Shown one piece after another: positions 24,782-32,106 of a DNA stretch of 64,000 nt. The stretch is taken from assembly GCF_005048155.1 (NCBI RefSeq), contig NZ_SUMB01000002.1, forward strand, positions 186,001 to 250,000, in the 5' to 3' direction. The notes beneath the pieces were generated by a model, which searched no databases, was not told the origin of the DNA, and worked only from the letters and a program-made list of their open reading frames with translations. The DNA comes from Streptomyces piniterrae (lineage in GTDB: Bacteria; Actinomycetota; Actinomycetes; Streptomycetales; Streptomycetaceae). The first letter of the stretch is position 1; every line of letters begins with the position of its first letter. A program made the position numbers and the translations under genes.

Positions 24782-26419
24782 ATGGGGGCTGGGGTGGGCT
24801 GGCGCAGCCAGGACGAGGCCGGTGGAAAAGAGACCACTGGACAAGAGGTCACCGGACAAGAGGTCACTGGACAAGAGGTCACTGGACAAGAGGTCACTGG
24901 ACCAGAGGTCACTGGACCAGAGGTCTGCGGAGACGAGGTCGGTGGGGCAGGCGTCGCCGTCGGTGGGGGCTCCGATGGCGGCGTCAGTGAGGGTGAGCTC
25001 GCCGCCCTCGACCGGACTGTCGCACGGCTGCGGGCGCTGCCCGTCGACGATCCGGTGCGGCTCCGTGCAGAGCGGGTCGTCGGCTCGTTCGTGCGGGACG
25101 GGCGGCTGGCCCGGCGCAAGGCGGTCAAGCGGGAGCAGGCCATGGCCGACGCGGCGGTGCTCGCCGCGACCGCTACGGGTGCGAGGGACCGGCGCGAGGA
25201 CGCACCGCTGGACGAACGGGTCGGCGAGAGCGGCGAGTTGTCCCGTCCACGGCGCTGCTATGTCTGCAAGTCGCTCTATCGAGAGATCGACTCCTTCTAC
25301 CACCTGCTGTGCCCCGCCTGTGCCGCGGACAACACCGCGCGCCGTTCGGCGCGTACGGATCTGACCGGGCGTCGGGTGCTGCTCACCGGCGGCCGGGTGA
25401 AGATCGGGTTCCAGCTGGCGCTGATGATGCTGCGCGATGGCGCGGAGCTGCTGGTCACCACGCGTTTCCCGCAGGACACCGTGCGCCGGTTCCGCGCCGT
25501 GCCCGGGAGCGGCGACTGGCTGGACCGGCTCACCGTCGTCGGCATCGACCTGCGCGACCCGCGCCAGGTGCTCGGCCTGTGCCAGGAACTGCGGGACGAG
25601 GGGCGGCCGCTGGACATCCTCGTCAACAACGCGGCGCAGACGGTACGCCGGCCGCCCGAGTCGTATGCGCTGCTTGCGGCGGGGGAGCGGGGTGAACTGC
25701 CGCAGGGGGAGGGCGAGTTGGTGCGCTGCGCTCCCGGGTTCCGTACCGAGCTGGCGCTGACCGGCGCGACCGAGAACGCGCGCGCCCTGGAACTCGTGCT
25801 GCCTACGAGCGCGCCGGGGCCCCAGAGCCTCCCAGGATCCCAGGGACTCTCGGGTACCCAGGCCCTTCCGGGCCAACGTGACATCTCCGGTCGCCCCGCC
25901 ACCGTGGACGAGGCCGGCCTGTTGCCGGACCCCGCGCCTGTCAACTCCTGGTCGGCCCGGATCGGGGAGCTCGACCCCGCTGAGCTGCTGGAGACCCAGC
26001 TGGTCAACGCGCTGGCGCCCGCCCTGCTCTGCGACCGGCTGCTGCCGCTGCTGCTCGCCTCGCCGCACCCCCGCCGTTACGTGGTGAATGTGACCGCCGT
26101 CGAGGGACGGTTCACCGTGCGCAGGAAGACCGGCGGCCATCCGCACACCAACATGGCCAAGGCGGCCCTCAATATGCTCACCCGCACCAGCGGCCCCGAA
26201 CTCGCCGCTCAGGGTGTCCATATGTGCAGCGTCGACACGGGGTGGATCACCGACGAGAACCCGCTGCCAACGAAGGACCGGATCGCCGAGGCCGGTTTCC
26301 GTACCCCGCTGGACATCGTCGACGGCGCGGCCCGCGTCTATGACCCGATCGTGCGGGGCGAGGCGGGGGACCCGGTCGCCGGCGTCTTCCTCAAGGACTA
26401 CCGGGAGGCGGAGTGGTGA
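24782..26419 (+). CDS. SDR-family oxidoreductase with zinc-ribbon-like N-terminus
   Basis: This is a 545-residue protein, long for an SDR. Residues about 15-50 are a TGQEV pentapeptide repeat encoded by 15-bp DNA repeats. Residues about 155-185 hold C-Y-V-C and C-P-A-C pairs, a likely zinc ribbon. The SDR core follows: L-L-T-G-G-R-V-K-I-G-F-Q (nucleotide binding), I-L-V-N-N-A-A-Q, V-N-V-T-A-V-E-G, and H-T-N-M-A-K-A-A-L in place of the Y-x3-K helix. The catalytic Tyr position is Thr, with Lys kept, so classical SDR chemistry is doubtful. It overlaps the LRR gene by GTGA. The exact start is uncertain. Confidence 0.82.
   Translation: MGAGVGWRSQDEAGGKETTGQEVTGQEVTGQEVTGQEVTGPEVTGPEVCGDEVGGAGVAVGGGSDGGVSEGELAALDRTVARLRALPVDDPVRLRAERVVGSFVRDGRLARRKAVKREQAMADAAVLAATATGARDRREDAPLDERVGESGELSRPRRCYVCKSLYREIDSFYHLLCPACAADNTARRSARTDLTGRRVLLTGGRVKIGFQLALMMLRDGAELLVTTRFPQDTVRRFRAVPGSGDWLDRLTVVGIDLRDPRQVLGLCQELRDEGRPLDILVNNAAQTVRRPPESYALLAAGERGELPQGEGELVRCAPGFRTELALTGATENARALELVLPTSAPGPQSLPGSQGLSGTQALPGQRDISGRPATVDEAGLLPDPAPVNSWSARIGELDPAELLETQLVNALAPALLCDRLLPLLLASPHPRRYVVNVTAVEGRFTVRRKTGGHPHTNMAKAALNMLTRTSGPELAAQGVHMCSVDTGWITDENPLPTKDRIAEAGFRTPLDIVDGAARVYDPIVRGEAGDPVAGVFLKDYREAEW
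24824..24925 (+). repeat. 15-bp coding tandem repeat
   Basis: Seven units of the type GGACAAGAGGTCACT (first and last degenerate) encode TGQEV/TGPEV near the N-terminus of the SDR protein. Units 24854-24898 are exactly identical. Unit length is a multiple of three, so copy changes keep the frame. Confidence 0.9.
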
Positions 26420-27717
26420 TCGAACCCCAGCCGGAGCACCAGCCAGAGTCCCAGCCTGAGCCGCCGCCAGAGTCCCAGCCGGAGACCCGGCCGGAGGCGC
26501 ACCCCGAGCGCCAACCGGAGGCCTCCCCTCACCTGGCGTCAGGGCCCGTGCCGCGGCCCGTCGCCGACCTGGCGCCGCTGCTCGCCTGGTTGCGGGACGG
26601 TCGCGTGGCGGGCGAACGGACCGACTTTCCGGCCGGGACCGCGCTGCCCGACGGGCGACTGGACCTCTGCAAACAGCAACTCGGGCCGAAAGGTGCCGAG
26701 TTGGTGGCCGACGCACTGCGCCCCGGGCCGGTGCGTCACCTTCTGCTCGGTACCGACGGGCTCGGCGACGCGGGTGCCGGGGCGGTCGCAGGCAAGGCCG
26801 CCGAGGCGGCGGTCGAGACGCTCTATCTCGGCTGCAACGGCATCACCTCCGGCGGCGCCTGCCGCATCGCGGACCGGCTCAAGGCGTCCCCGTCGGTGGT
26901 GACCGGGCTGTGGCTCAAACGCAATCCGCTCGGCGCGGGCGGTGGCGCGGCGGCCGCCGGGCTGGTCGAGTCGGCGCGTACGCTGCGCACGCTCGACCTC
27001 GTCCAGACCGGTCTGGACGTGCCCGGCCTGACGGAGCTGTGCACGGCGCTGCTGGCCGCCGCGCACTCCGGCCGGCGCGTCCACCGGCTCTACCTCGGCG
27101 GCAACCCCCTCGGCCCCGAAGGCGCCGAGCCGCTGTCCCGGCTGCTGTCGGCCGGAGCGGTCGGCGAGTTGTACGTCTCCGCGGCGCGGCTGGGCGACGG
27201 GGGTGCCCTGCTGCTGGCGGAGGCGCTGACCCGGGCGCCGTACGGCGGCCTCAACCGGATCTCGCTCGCCAGCAACGGCATCGGGCCGCAAGCCGCCGCA
27301 CAGCTGGTGACCGCCGCTGCCGTCGCCGGGGTGGAGGTGTGCGACCTGGGGCGCGTACGAGCCGCCGGGGCGCTCGGTGCGGCCGACAACCGGATCGACG
27401 AAGCCGCCGCCCACACCATCGCCGCCACACTGGGCGACGGCCGCCCCCACCGGCTCAGCCATCTCGTACTGACCCATACCGGTATGCGCAGCCGGGAGGC
27501 GCACCGCCTGCTGGACGGGGCACAGCACGCCGCCACCCCCACCCGCTACCTCCTGGGCAAGGGCATCGCCGGCTCCGTCCGCGGCCGACTGAACGCCCTG
27601 GCCGCCCCACTGCCGCCGCGGCCGCCTCTCCCGGCCGATGTGGCCGCCGTCCGCAGCGTGCACCGTACCGCCATGACCCCCGCGGCACCTGCGGACGACG
27701 ACCCGCTCACCCCCTAG
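26416..27717 (+). CDS. Leucine-rich-repeat protein (ribonuclease-inhibitor type)
   Basis: This protein of about 433 residues begins with a Pro/Glu/Gln-rich tail (residues 1-45; repeats of PExQPE) and continues as an array of 28-30-residue LRRs of the ribonuclease-inhibitor kind: L-D-L-C-K-Q-Q-L-G-P-K-G-A, V-E-T-L-Y-L-G-C-N-G-I-T, V-T-G-L-W-L-K-R-N-P-L-G, H-R-L-Y-L-G-G-N-P-L-G, N-R-I-S-L-A-S-N-G-I-G. Such proteins bind other proteins. The GTG at 26416 is in a GTGA overlap with the SDR stop and has GGGAGG seven bases upstream. Its last 11 bp overlap the end of the convergent MoxR gene. Confidence 0.88.
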   Translation: MIEPQPEHQPESQPEPPPESQPETRPEAHPERQPEASPHLASGPVPRPVADLAPLLAWLRDGRVAGERTDFPAGTALPDGRLDLCKQQLGPKGAELVADALRPGPVRHLLLGTDGLGDAGAGAVAGKAAEAAVETLYLGCNGITSGGACRIADRLKASPSVVTGLWLKRNPLGAGGGAAAAGLVESARTLRTLDLVQTGLDVPGLTELCTALLAAAHSGRRVHRLYLGGNPLGPEGAEPLSRLLSAGAVGELYVSAARLGDGGALLLAEALTRAPYGGLNRISLASNGIGPQAAAQLVTAAAVAGVEVCDLGRVRAAGALGAADNRIDEAAAHTIAATLGDGRPHRLSHLVLTHTGMRSREAHRLLDGAQHAATPTRYLLGKGIAGSVRGRLNALAAPLPPRPPLPADVAAVRSVHRTAMTPAAPADDDPLTP

Positions 27718-29632
27718 GTATCGACGCGAACGTCTCGATCCAGAACCGCTGCACCTCGCTCGACGCACCGACCAGGTACGTGGAGCGCAACTTCGGCGGC
27801 AGCAGGGCCACCAGCCGGGCGACGACCTTCGGATGCTTCTTCAACTGGGACAACTCGGCGTTGGCCAGCACCTGGTGCACCACGTCGGTGTCGTTCGTCC
27901 CCTCGCTCGACGCGGCCGCCGCCTTCCGCAGCCGTGCCTCCCAGGCGTCGATGTCCTCGGCGATCTCCCGCAGCCCGGTCACCGGACGTTCGTTGAGCCG
28001 GTCGATCAGGGCGGTCAGCGGCACCGGCGCGTACTCGCCGTCGCCCAGATAGACCGTGCCCATCTCCAGCGGCAGCCCCCGCTCATGGAGCTTGATCAGC
28101 CGCTCGATGGTGCGCTTGGTGATCCAGGCCCGGCCGTCCTCGTCGATATCGTGCTTCCACCACTCCAGGACCGTCTCCGCGACCGCGCCGTACTTGGCGA
28201 TCAGCCATTCATTGGCGGGGATGTCGCCGGGCGCGACCATCAGAGAAGCCGTGAAGCGGGTCGCCTGCGCGATGTTGTTCCGGGCGACCAGGAGCTTGCG
28301 GCCAAGGTGGTACGGCGGATTCTGCACCGCGATCTGGGCCCGCAGATTCTCGATCCGGCGCCCCGCCAGCGACCACTCCTGAGTGATCTCCATCAGCTTC
28401 GCGAACGCCGCCTTGTCCTTGGGGCGGTTGTACTCGTCCCATACGATCGCCTTCGGCTCCGGCCCGAGGAACGGCCCCGCCAGGAGGTTCTCCAGCGCAC
28501 CGTCGGTGGTCGGAATCGGCGCGCACAGGTCCTCGACATTGGTCACCGGCATCGAGAAGTAGAGCGGCTCCCGACCGCCGAGACCCTCGCGGACCGTCTC
28601 CCGCACCAGCTCCGTCTTGCCGCAGCCCGGCGGACCCTGGAGCAGCACCGACCAGCGGTTGCGCAGCGCCGCGCGCACCACCGCGCGCACCGGATCGGGG
28701 ATGGTGGCCGGATTGTCGGCCCCGACCGCGGCCGCGATCCGGTCCAGTATCTCCGCCGTACGGTCCTTCCCCCGCCGCCCGTCGGCCCGGGTCTCGACCA
28801 GCCGCAGCCGCTCGCCGTTGACCAGCGGAAGACCCCAGCTCAGCGGGAATCCCTCGCGGGCGTTGGCCAGGATGTGGTCGATGGTGCGCGGCGAGAGCAG
28901 CTCGCGCAGCGCCGGGCTGAGAGTGGACCAGGTGGTGAACACCTCGCGCAGGTTCCAGTCGCGGTACTTCGCCGCGAGCTCATGCCGCCAGGACGTGTCA
29001 TTGGCGGTGAGCCGGATCGTCACCATCCGGTCCAGGACCGCCAGATCGCTGCGCCGGGCCGCCGTCTCCGCCAAGGATTCGTTGTCCGTCAGGAAGACCC
29101 CGATGCAGCCCAGCGCCCGCAAATCGAATTCGCCCAGCGTCCAGTTGCAGGCGATCTGCATCAGCTGTGACTGGATGGTGGCACCGGCCTGTAGCGAGTC
29201 GTCGATCAGCAGGACGAACGGCTTGCCCGGCCGGAGCTGGCTCATCACCAGTTGCCGCAGCACCAGTTCACCGGTCCTGGCGTCACGCACCGGGGCGTTG
29301 GCGAGCAGATCGTCCGGCGTGAGATTGGCGGCCGGCACGAAGACCAGCTCGGCTTCGGGATACGCCTTGGGCAGATACGAGAAGAACGTCGCCGTCTTCC
29401 CGATGCCGTGCTCGCCGAAGACCTGGCCGGTCTGGCCCATGTCGATCATCGCGTCGATGAACGACTCCAGCCGGGACACACCCGTCCAGCCCTCGGGCGG
29501 CTCGGGGTAGGTGGCGCTCACCCGCCAGCGCGCTCGCCTTGACGGCGCGGCAGCCCCGGTCGGTCCGGCAGCACCGGTCGGCGCGGGAGCCCCGATCGGC
29601 GTCGCGGAAGCGGTCGGCGTGGTCGTGCTCAT
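27707..29632 (-). CDS. Double-AAA MoxR-type ATPase
   Basis: This 641-residue protein has two AAA modules. The first has Walker A G-E-H-G-I-G-K-T (residues 73-80) and Walker B L-L-I-D-D-S; the second has G-P-P-G-C-G-K-T (333-340) and A-I-V-W-D-E-Y-N. Residues 1-45 are a Thr/Ala/Pro-rich tail. MoxR ATPases remodel partner proteins carrying vWA domains; here the vWA gene lies directly upstream and overlaps by ATGA. The ATG at 29632 has AGGAGA five bases upstream. The partner complex and target are unknown. Confidence 0.9.
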   Translation of the reverse strand: MSTTTPTASATPIGAPAPTGAAGPTGAAAPSRRARWRVSATYPEPPEGWTGVSRLESFIDAMIDMGQTGQVFGEHGIGKTATFFSYLPKAYPEAELVFVPAANLTPDDLLANAPVRDARTGELVLRQLVMSQLRPGKPFVLLIDDSLQAGATIQSQLMQIACNWTLGEFDLRALGCIGVFLTDNESLAETAARRSDLAVLDRMVTIRLTANDTSWRHELAAKYRDWNLREVFTTWSTLSPALRELLSPRTIDHILANAREGFPLSWGLPLVNGERLRLVETRADGRRGKDRTAEILDRIAAAVGADNPATIPDPVRAVVRAALRNRWSVLLQGPPGCGKTELVRETVREGLGGREPLYFSMPVTNVEDLCAPIPTTDGALENLLAGPFLGPEPKAIVWDEYNRPKDKAAFAKLMEITQEWSLAGRRIENLRAQIAVQNPPYHLGRKLLVARNNIAQATRFTASLMVAPGDIPANEWLIAKYGAVAETVLEWWKHDIDEDGRAWITKRTIERLIKLHERGLPLEMGTVYLGDGEYAPVPLTALIDRLNERPVTGLREIAEDIDAWEARLRKAAAASSEGTNDTDVVHQVLANAELSQLKKHPKVVARLVALLPPKLRSTYLVGASSEVQRFWIETFASIPRG

Positions 29633-31068
29633 CGGTCTCCTGTCGTCACTCGATGGCAGGCCATCGGCGTGCTGTGGTGGTCGGGCCAGTCGTCGCCGCC
29701 CTGGGTGATCAGCCAGATCCATTTGTCCGGCTCGGCGGGGGTGAGGTGCGGGGCATAGCCGTCGGTGAGCATCACGACGGCGTCCGGTATCTCGTCGAAG
29801 TACGCGCCGTTCACTGCCGTACGGCCCTCGACGTAATCGGCCACCGCCTGGAAGCTGGTGCCCCCGCCGCCGTAAACCCGCTCACCGGGCTTGAACGGCA
29901 TCACCACCCCGTCGAACGACAGCCAGTGCGCCTCCACCCCGTCGATCGCGCCCACCAGCTCCGTCAGCCAGGACACCACCCCATCAGGCATCGACCCCGA
30001 GGTGTCATAGGCGATGACCAGCACCTTTTCACGCACCGGCCCGCGCCGCGACAGCATCGGATCATGGCCCAGAGCGGCCAGCAGGGCGCCGCGCTTCTTC
30101 GGATAGACCAGCCGCTCGCCCTCCCTCAACTTCGAGGCGAGGACATCGACCAGCCAGCGCTGCCACCAGTCCACCTGCCCTGTGCGGGCCGTCTCGCCGC
30201 GCAGCGCCCCCGCGCCCAGCCGGCCCCACACCCGGCTCGCACGCTCCGACGTCCCGTCCGTACGGTCCATCAGGTCGAGCAACTCCTGCTCCGCGCCCGG
30301 ATGCCCGCGCCGCGCGGCGAGCAGCGCATTGAGCAGCGCGGACGAGACCGTCTCATCGATGGTCTCCTGGTCGCCCGCCATCCCGGGATCGATGAGATGC
30401 ACACACGACGCGGCGGGCACCGGCGGCCGCCGCATCCTCTTGAGCTCGGCGAAGACGCTCATATCCGTCTCGACGAAGTCGTCATAGCCGAGGGGCGCCA
30501 GACCCTGCTCCTCAAGGTCGGCGACATAGCTCTCATGGATCGCATACGGATCCACGCCCACCGGTTCGCCGTCGATCAGCGGCAGGCTCGTACGCCCCAG
30601 CCGCACCAGGGCGACATGGTTGATGGAGACCTCTGCGGCGATCGTGAAGACCGGGTCCTCGCGCAGCTCCTGATCGGCGAACAGATGCCGGTGCACCAGA
30701 TGACGGGACTCGTGGAAGAGGACGAACTTCACGCCCTCCAGGCCGAGTTGGACGAAGAAGTCGGGGTTGTAGAGCAGCGGGCAGGTGCCGTCCCCCGAAG
30801 CCACCACGGCGGCCGTCGCGACCGCCGTCGTCGGGATCTGATGATGGCACTTCGCATAGATCCATGACGCGACCACGGAGTCCGTCAACCCGAAATCCAG
30901 CAGCGCGGCCTCCTTCAGCCGCCGCGCCTCCGCCACCACACCCGGCGCCGCCGGCCGCCAACTCTCCAGCGCCCTCCGGTCGGTCAGGTCGACCACCGGC
31001 CGGTGCCCCGCGGTCTTCGCGTCGAGAGCCAGAGCGGAAGCCACGTCGGCAGCCCTGTCGAAAGTCAT
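29629..31068 (-). CDS. vWA-domain protein with N-terminal metallopeptidase-like domain (DUF2201 type)
   Basis: This 479-residue protein has an N-terminal domain with L-F-H-E-S-R-H (HEXXH, residues 119-123), a possible zinc metallopeptidase site, and a C-terminal vWA-like domain with the MIDAS motif D-T-S-G-S (355-359) and later M-L-T-D-G-Y. This architecture matches DUF2201 proteins, which are regularly paired with MoxR ATPases. It is the first gene of the pair; GGTGGG precedes the ATG. Whether the peptidase site is active is unknown. The C-terminal tail after W-I-W-L-I-T is short. Confidence 0.88.
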   Translation of the reverse strand: MTFDRAADVASALALDAKTAGHRPVVDLTDRRALESWRPAAPGVVAEARRLKEAALLDFGLTDSVVASWIYAKCHHQIPTTAVATAAVVASGDGTCPLLYNPDFFVQLGLEGVKFVLFHESRHLVHRHLFADQELREDPVFTIAAEVSINHVALVRLGRTSLPLIDGEPVGVDPYAIHESYVADLEEQGLAPLGYDDFVETDMSVFAELKRMRRPPVPAASCVHLIDPGMAGDQETIDETVSSALLNALLAARRGHPGAEQELLDLMDRTDGTSERASRVWGRLGAGALRGETARTGQVDWWQRWLVDVLASKLREGERLVYPKKRGALLAALGHDPMLSRRGPVREKVLVIAYDTSGSMPDGVVSWLTELVGAIDGVEAHWLSFDGVVMPFKPGERVYGGGGTSFQAVADYVEGRTAVNGAYFDEIPDAVVMLTDGYAPHLTPAEPDKWIWLITQGGDDWPDHHSTPMACHRVTTGDR

Positions 31069-31139
31069 GTCCCACCCCCGTTTTCAGCCGCCCCCATTCG
31101 TATCAGGCGCCACTGACAATTAAGCTTGTCGGCAAGGGG

Positions 31140-31216
31140 CGGGGTCGTAACGCAGAGGCAGACGAGCCCGGTCTCCAAAACCGCGGAAGACGCTGGTTCG
31201 AATCCAGCCGCCCCGC
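31140..31216 (+). tRNA. Non-canonical tRNA-like gene, anticodon CCA
   Basis: The anticodon loop CTCCAAA (31173-31179, anticodon CCA, formally Trp) sits on a 4-bp CGGT/ACCG stem with a C:C mismatch at its base, where I expect a true Streptomyces tRNA-Trp to have G:C. The T-arm is GCTGG-TTCGAAT-CCAGC. The acceptor can pair CGGGG-(T)-CG with CGCCCCG, with one bulged T, giving C1:G72. An alternative register (GGGGCG/CGCCCC from 31136) is possible. The variable loop is 7 nt. It shares the D-loop string CGCAGAGGCAG and general layout with the gene at 15764. No CCA is encoded. It could be a functional odd tRNA or a decayed one. Confidence 0.5.
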
Positions 31217-31251
31217 CCCCCCCACCAGGCCGGCCGCCGTGGCCGCGGCCG

Positions 31252-32106
31252 TCAGACCCCGGCCGTCGCGATCGCCCCCGCCGTCCTCACCAGCTCCGGC
31301 AGCGTCCCGTCGAACGTCGGCAGCAGCTGCGCGAAGACCGCCCAGGCTTCCGGGTGCCCGCCCAACTCCGTCCGCACCAGCGGCCGCAGGACGTCCAGCG
31401 CCTCCGGCATCCGGTGCGGGAACGCCCGGCGTCCCACATCCAGGACCTCCAGCGCACGCTGCGGCGAGCGGCAGCGCGAGACGAAATCCCACGGGCCGGC
31501 CATGATGCCCGCGCTCCGCAGCCGATGGCGGAACTTCGGATGGGAGCCGAACTGTTCGCGCAGCGCGGGCGGGCAGTCGATCCGGATGGCGAGGTTCCAT
31601 CGGGCGTACCCGGGCAGCGGCTCCGCGCGGTCCGCGGCGGCGACCGCTTCCCAGTCGCCCCGTGTCACCGCCATCGCGGCTCCCCGCCCCTGGCTCATCC
31701 GGCGGGCCCGGCGCAGCTCGCCGACGACGCCGTGCGGGCTGTCCGCCAACGGGATGTGCGGCGGCTCGTCGCCGGCGATGCTCTCGTGGACCGCGACGGG
31801 CCCCGGATGCGGGCCGAACGGGACGCCCCGGAGGATGTCCCGCCGGATGGCCGCGGTCGCCGGCTCCGAGGCGTACACCTCGCGGTTGATGTCCGGATCA
31901 TCGCATTCGAGCATCCAGAGCATGAAGCTGTGCGCGGACCAGCGGTTCAGGACCCCGCGGACCTCCGACAGGGGGACCTCCCGCTCCGCCCCGTCATCCG
32001 CGGCGAGGCCGAGCCGGTCGCGTACCCGCTCGGCCTGCGCCGCGTCGACCAGCCCCAGCAGCAGCGAGAGTCGCTCCCGCTGCTGCCGGTCGCCGTCGTC
32101 CCGCAT
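31252..32106 (-). CDS. Protein of unknown function coupled to tex
   Basis: This 284-residue soluble protein is not recognised. It has no signal peptide, membrane segment or clear catalytic motif; the sequence is rich in Arg/Ala with mostly helical character. The C-terminal third (A-L-E-V-L-D-V-G-R-R-A-F-P and following) resembles helical-repeat proteins in composition. Its ATG overlaps the tex stop by one base (TGATG on the minus strand), so it should be translated from the tex message. Confidence 0.65.
   Translation of the reverse strand: MRDDGDRQQRERLSLLLGLVDAAQAERVRDRLGLAADDGAEREVPLSEVRGVLNRWSAHSFMLWMLECDDPDINREVYASEPATAAIRRDILRGVPFGPHPGPVAVHESIAGDEPPHIPLADSPHGVVGELRRARRMSQGRGAAMAVTRGDWEAVAAADRAEPLPGYARWNLAIRIDCPPALREQFGSHPKFRHRLRSAGIMAGPWDFVSRCRSPQRALEVLDVGRRAFPHRMPEALDVLRPLVRTELGGHPEAWAVFAQLLPTFDGTLPELVRTAGAIATAGV

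Noticed and set aside
24824..24925. Possible CRISPR array
   Set aside because: The 15-bp units abut without spacers and are in frame with a gene; no cas genes are in the window.
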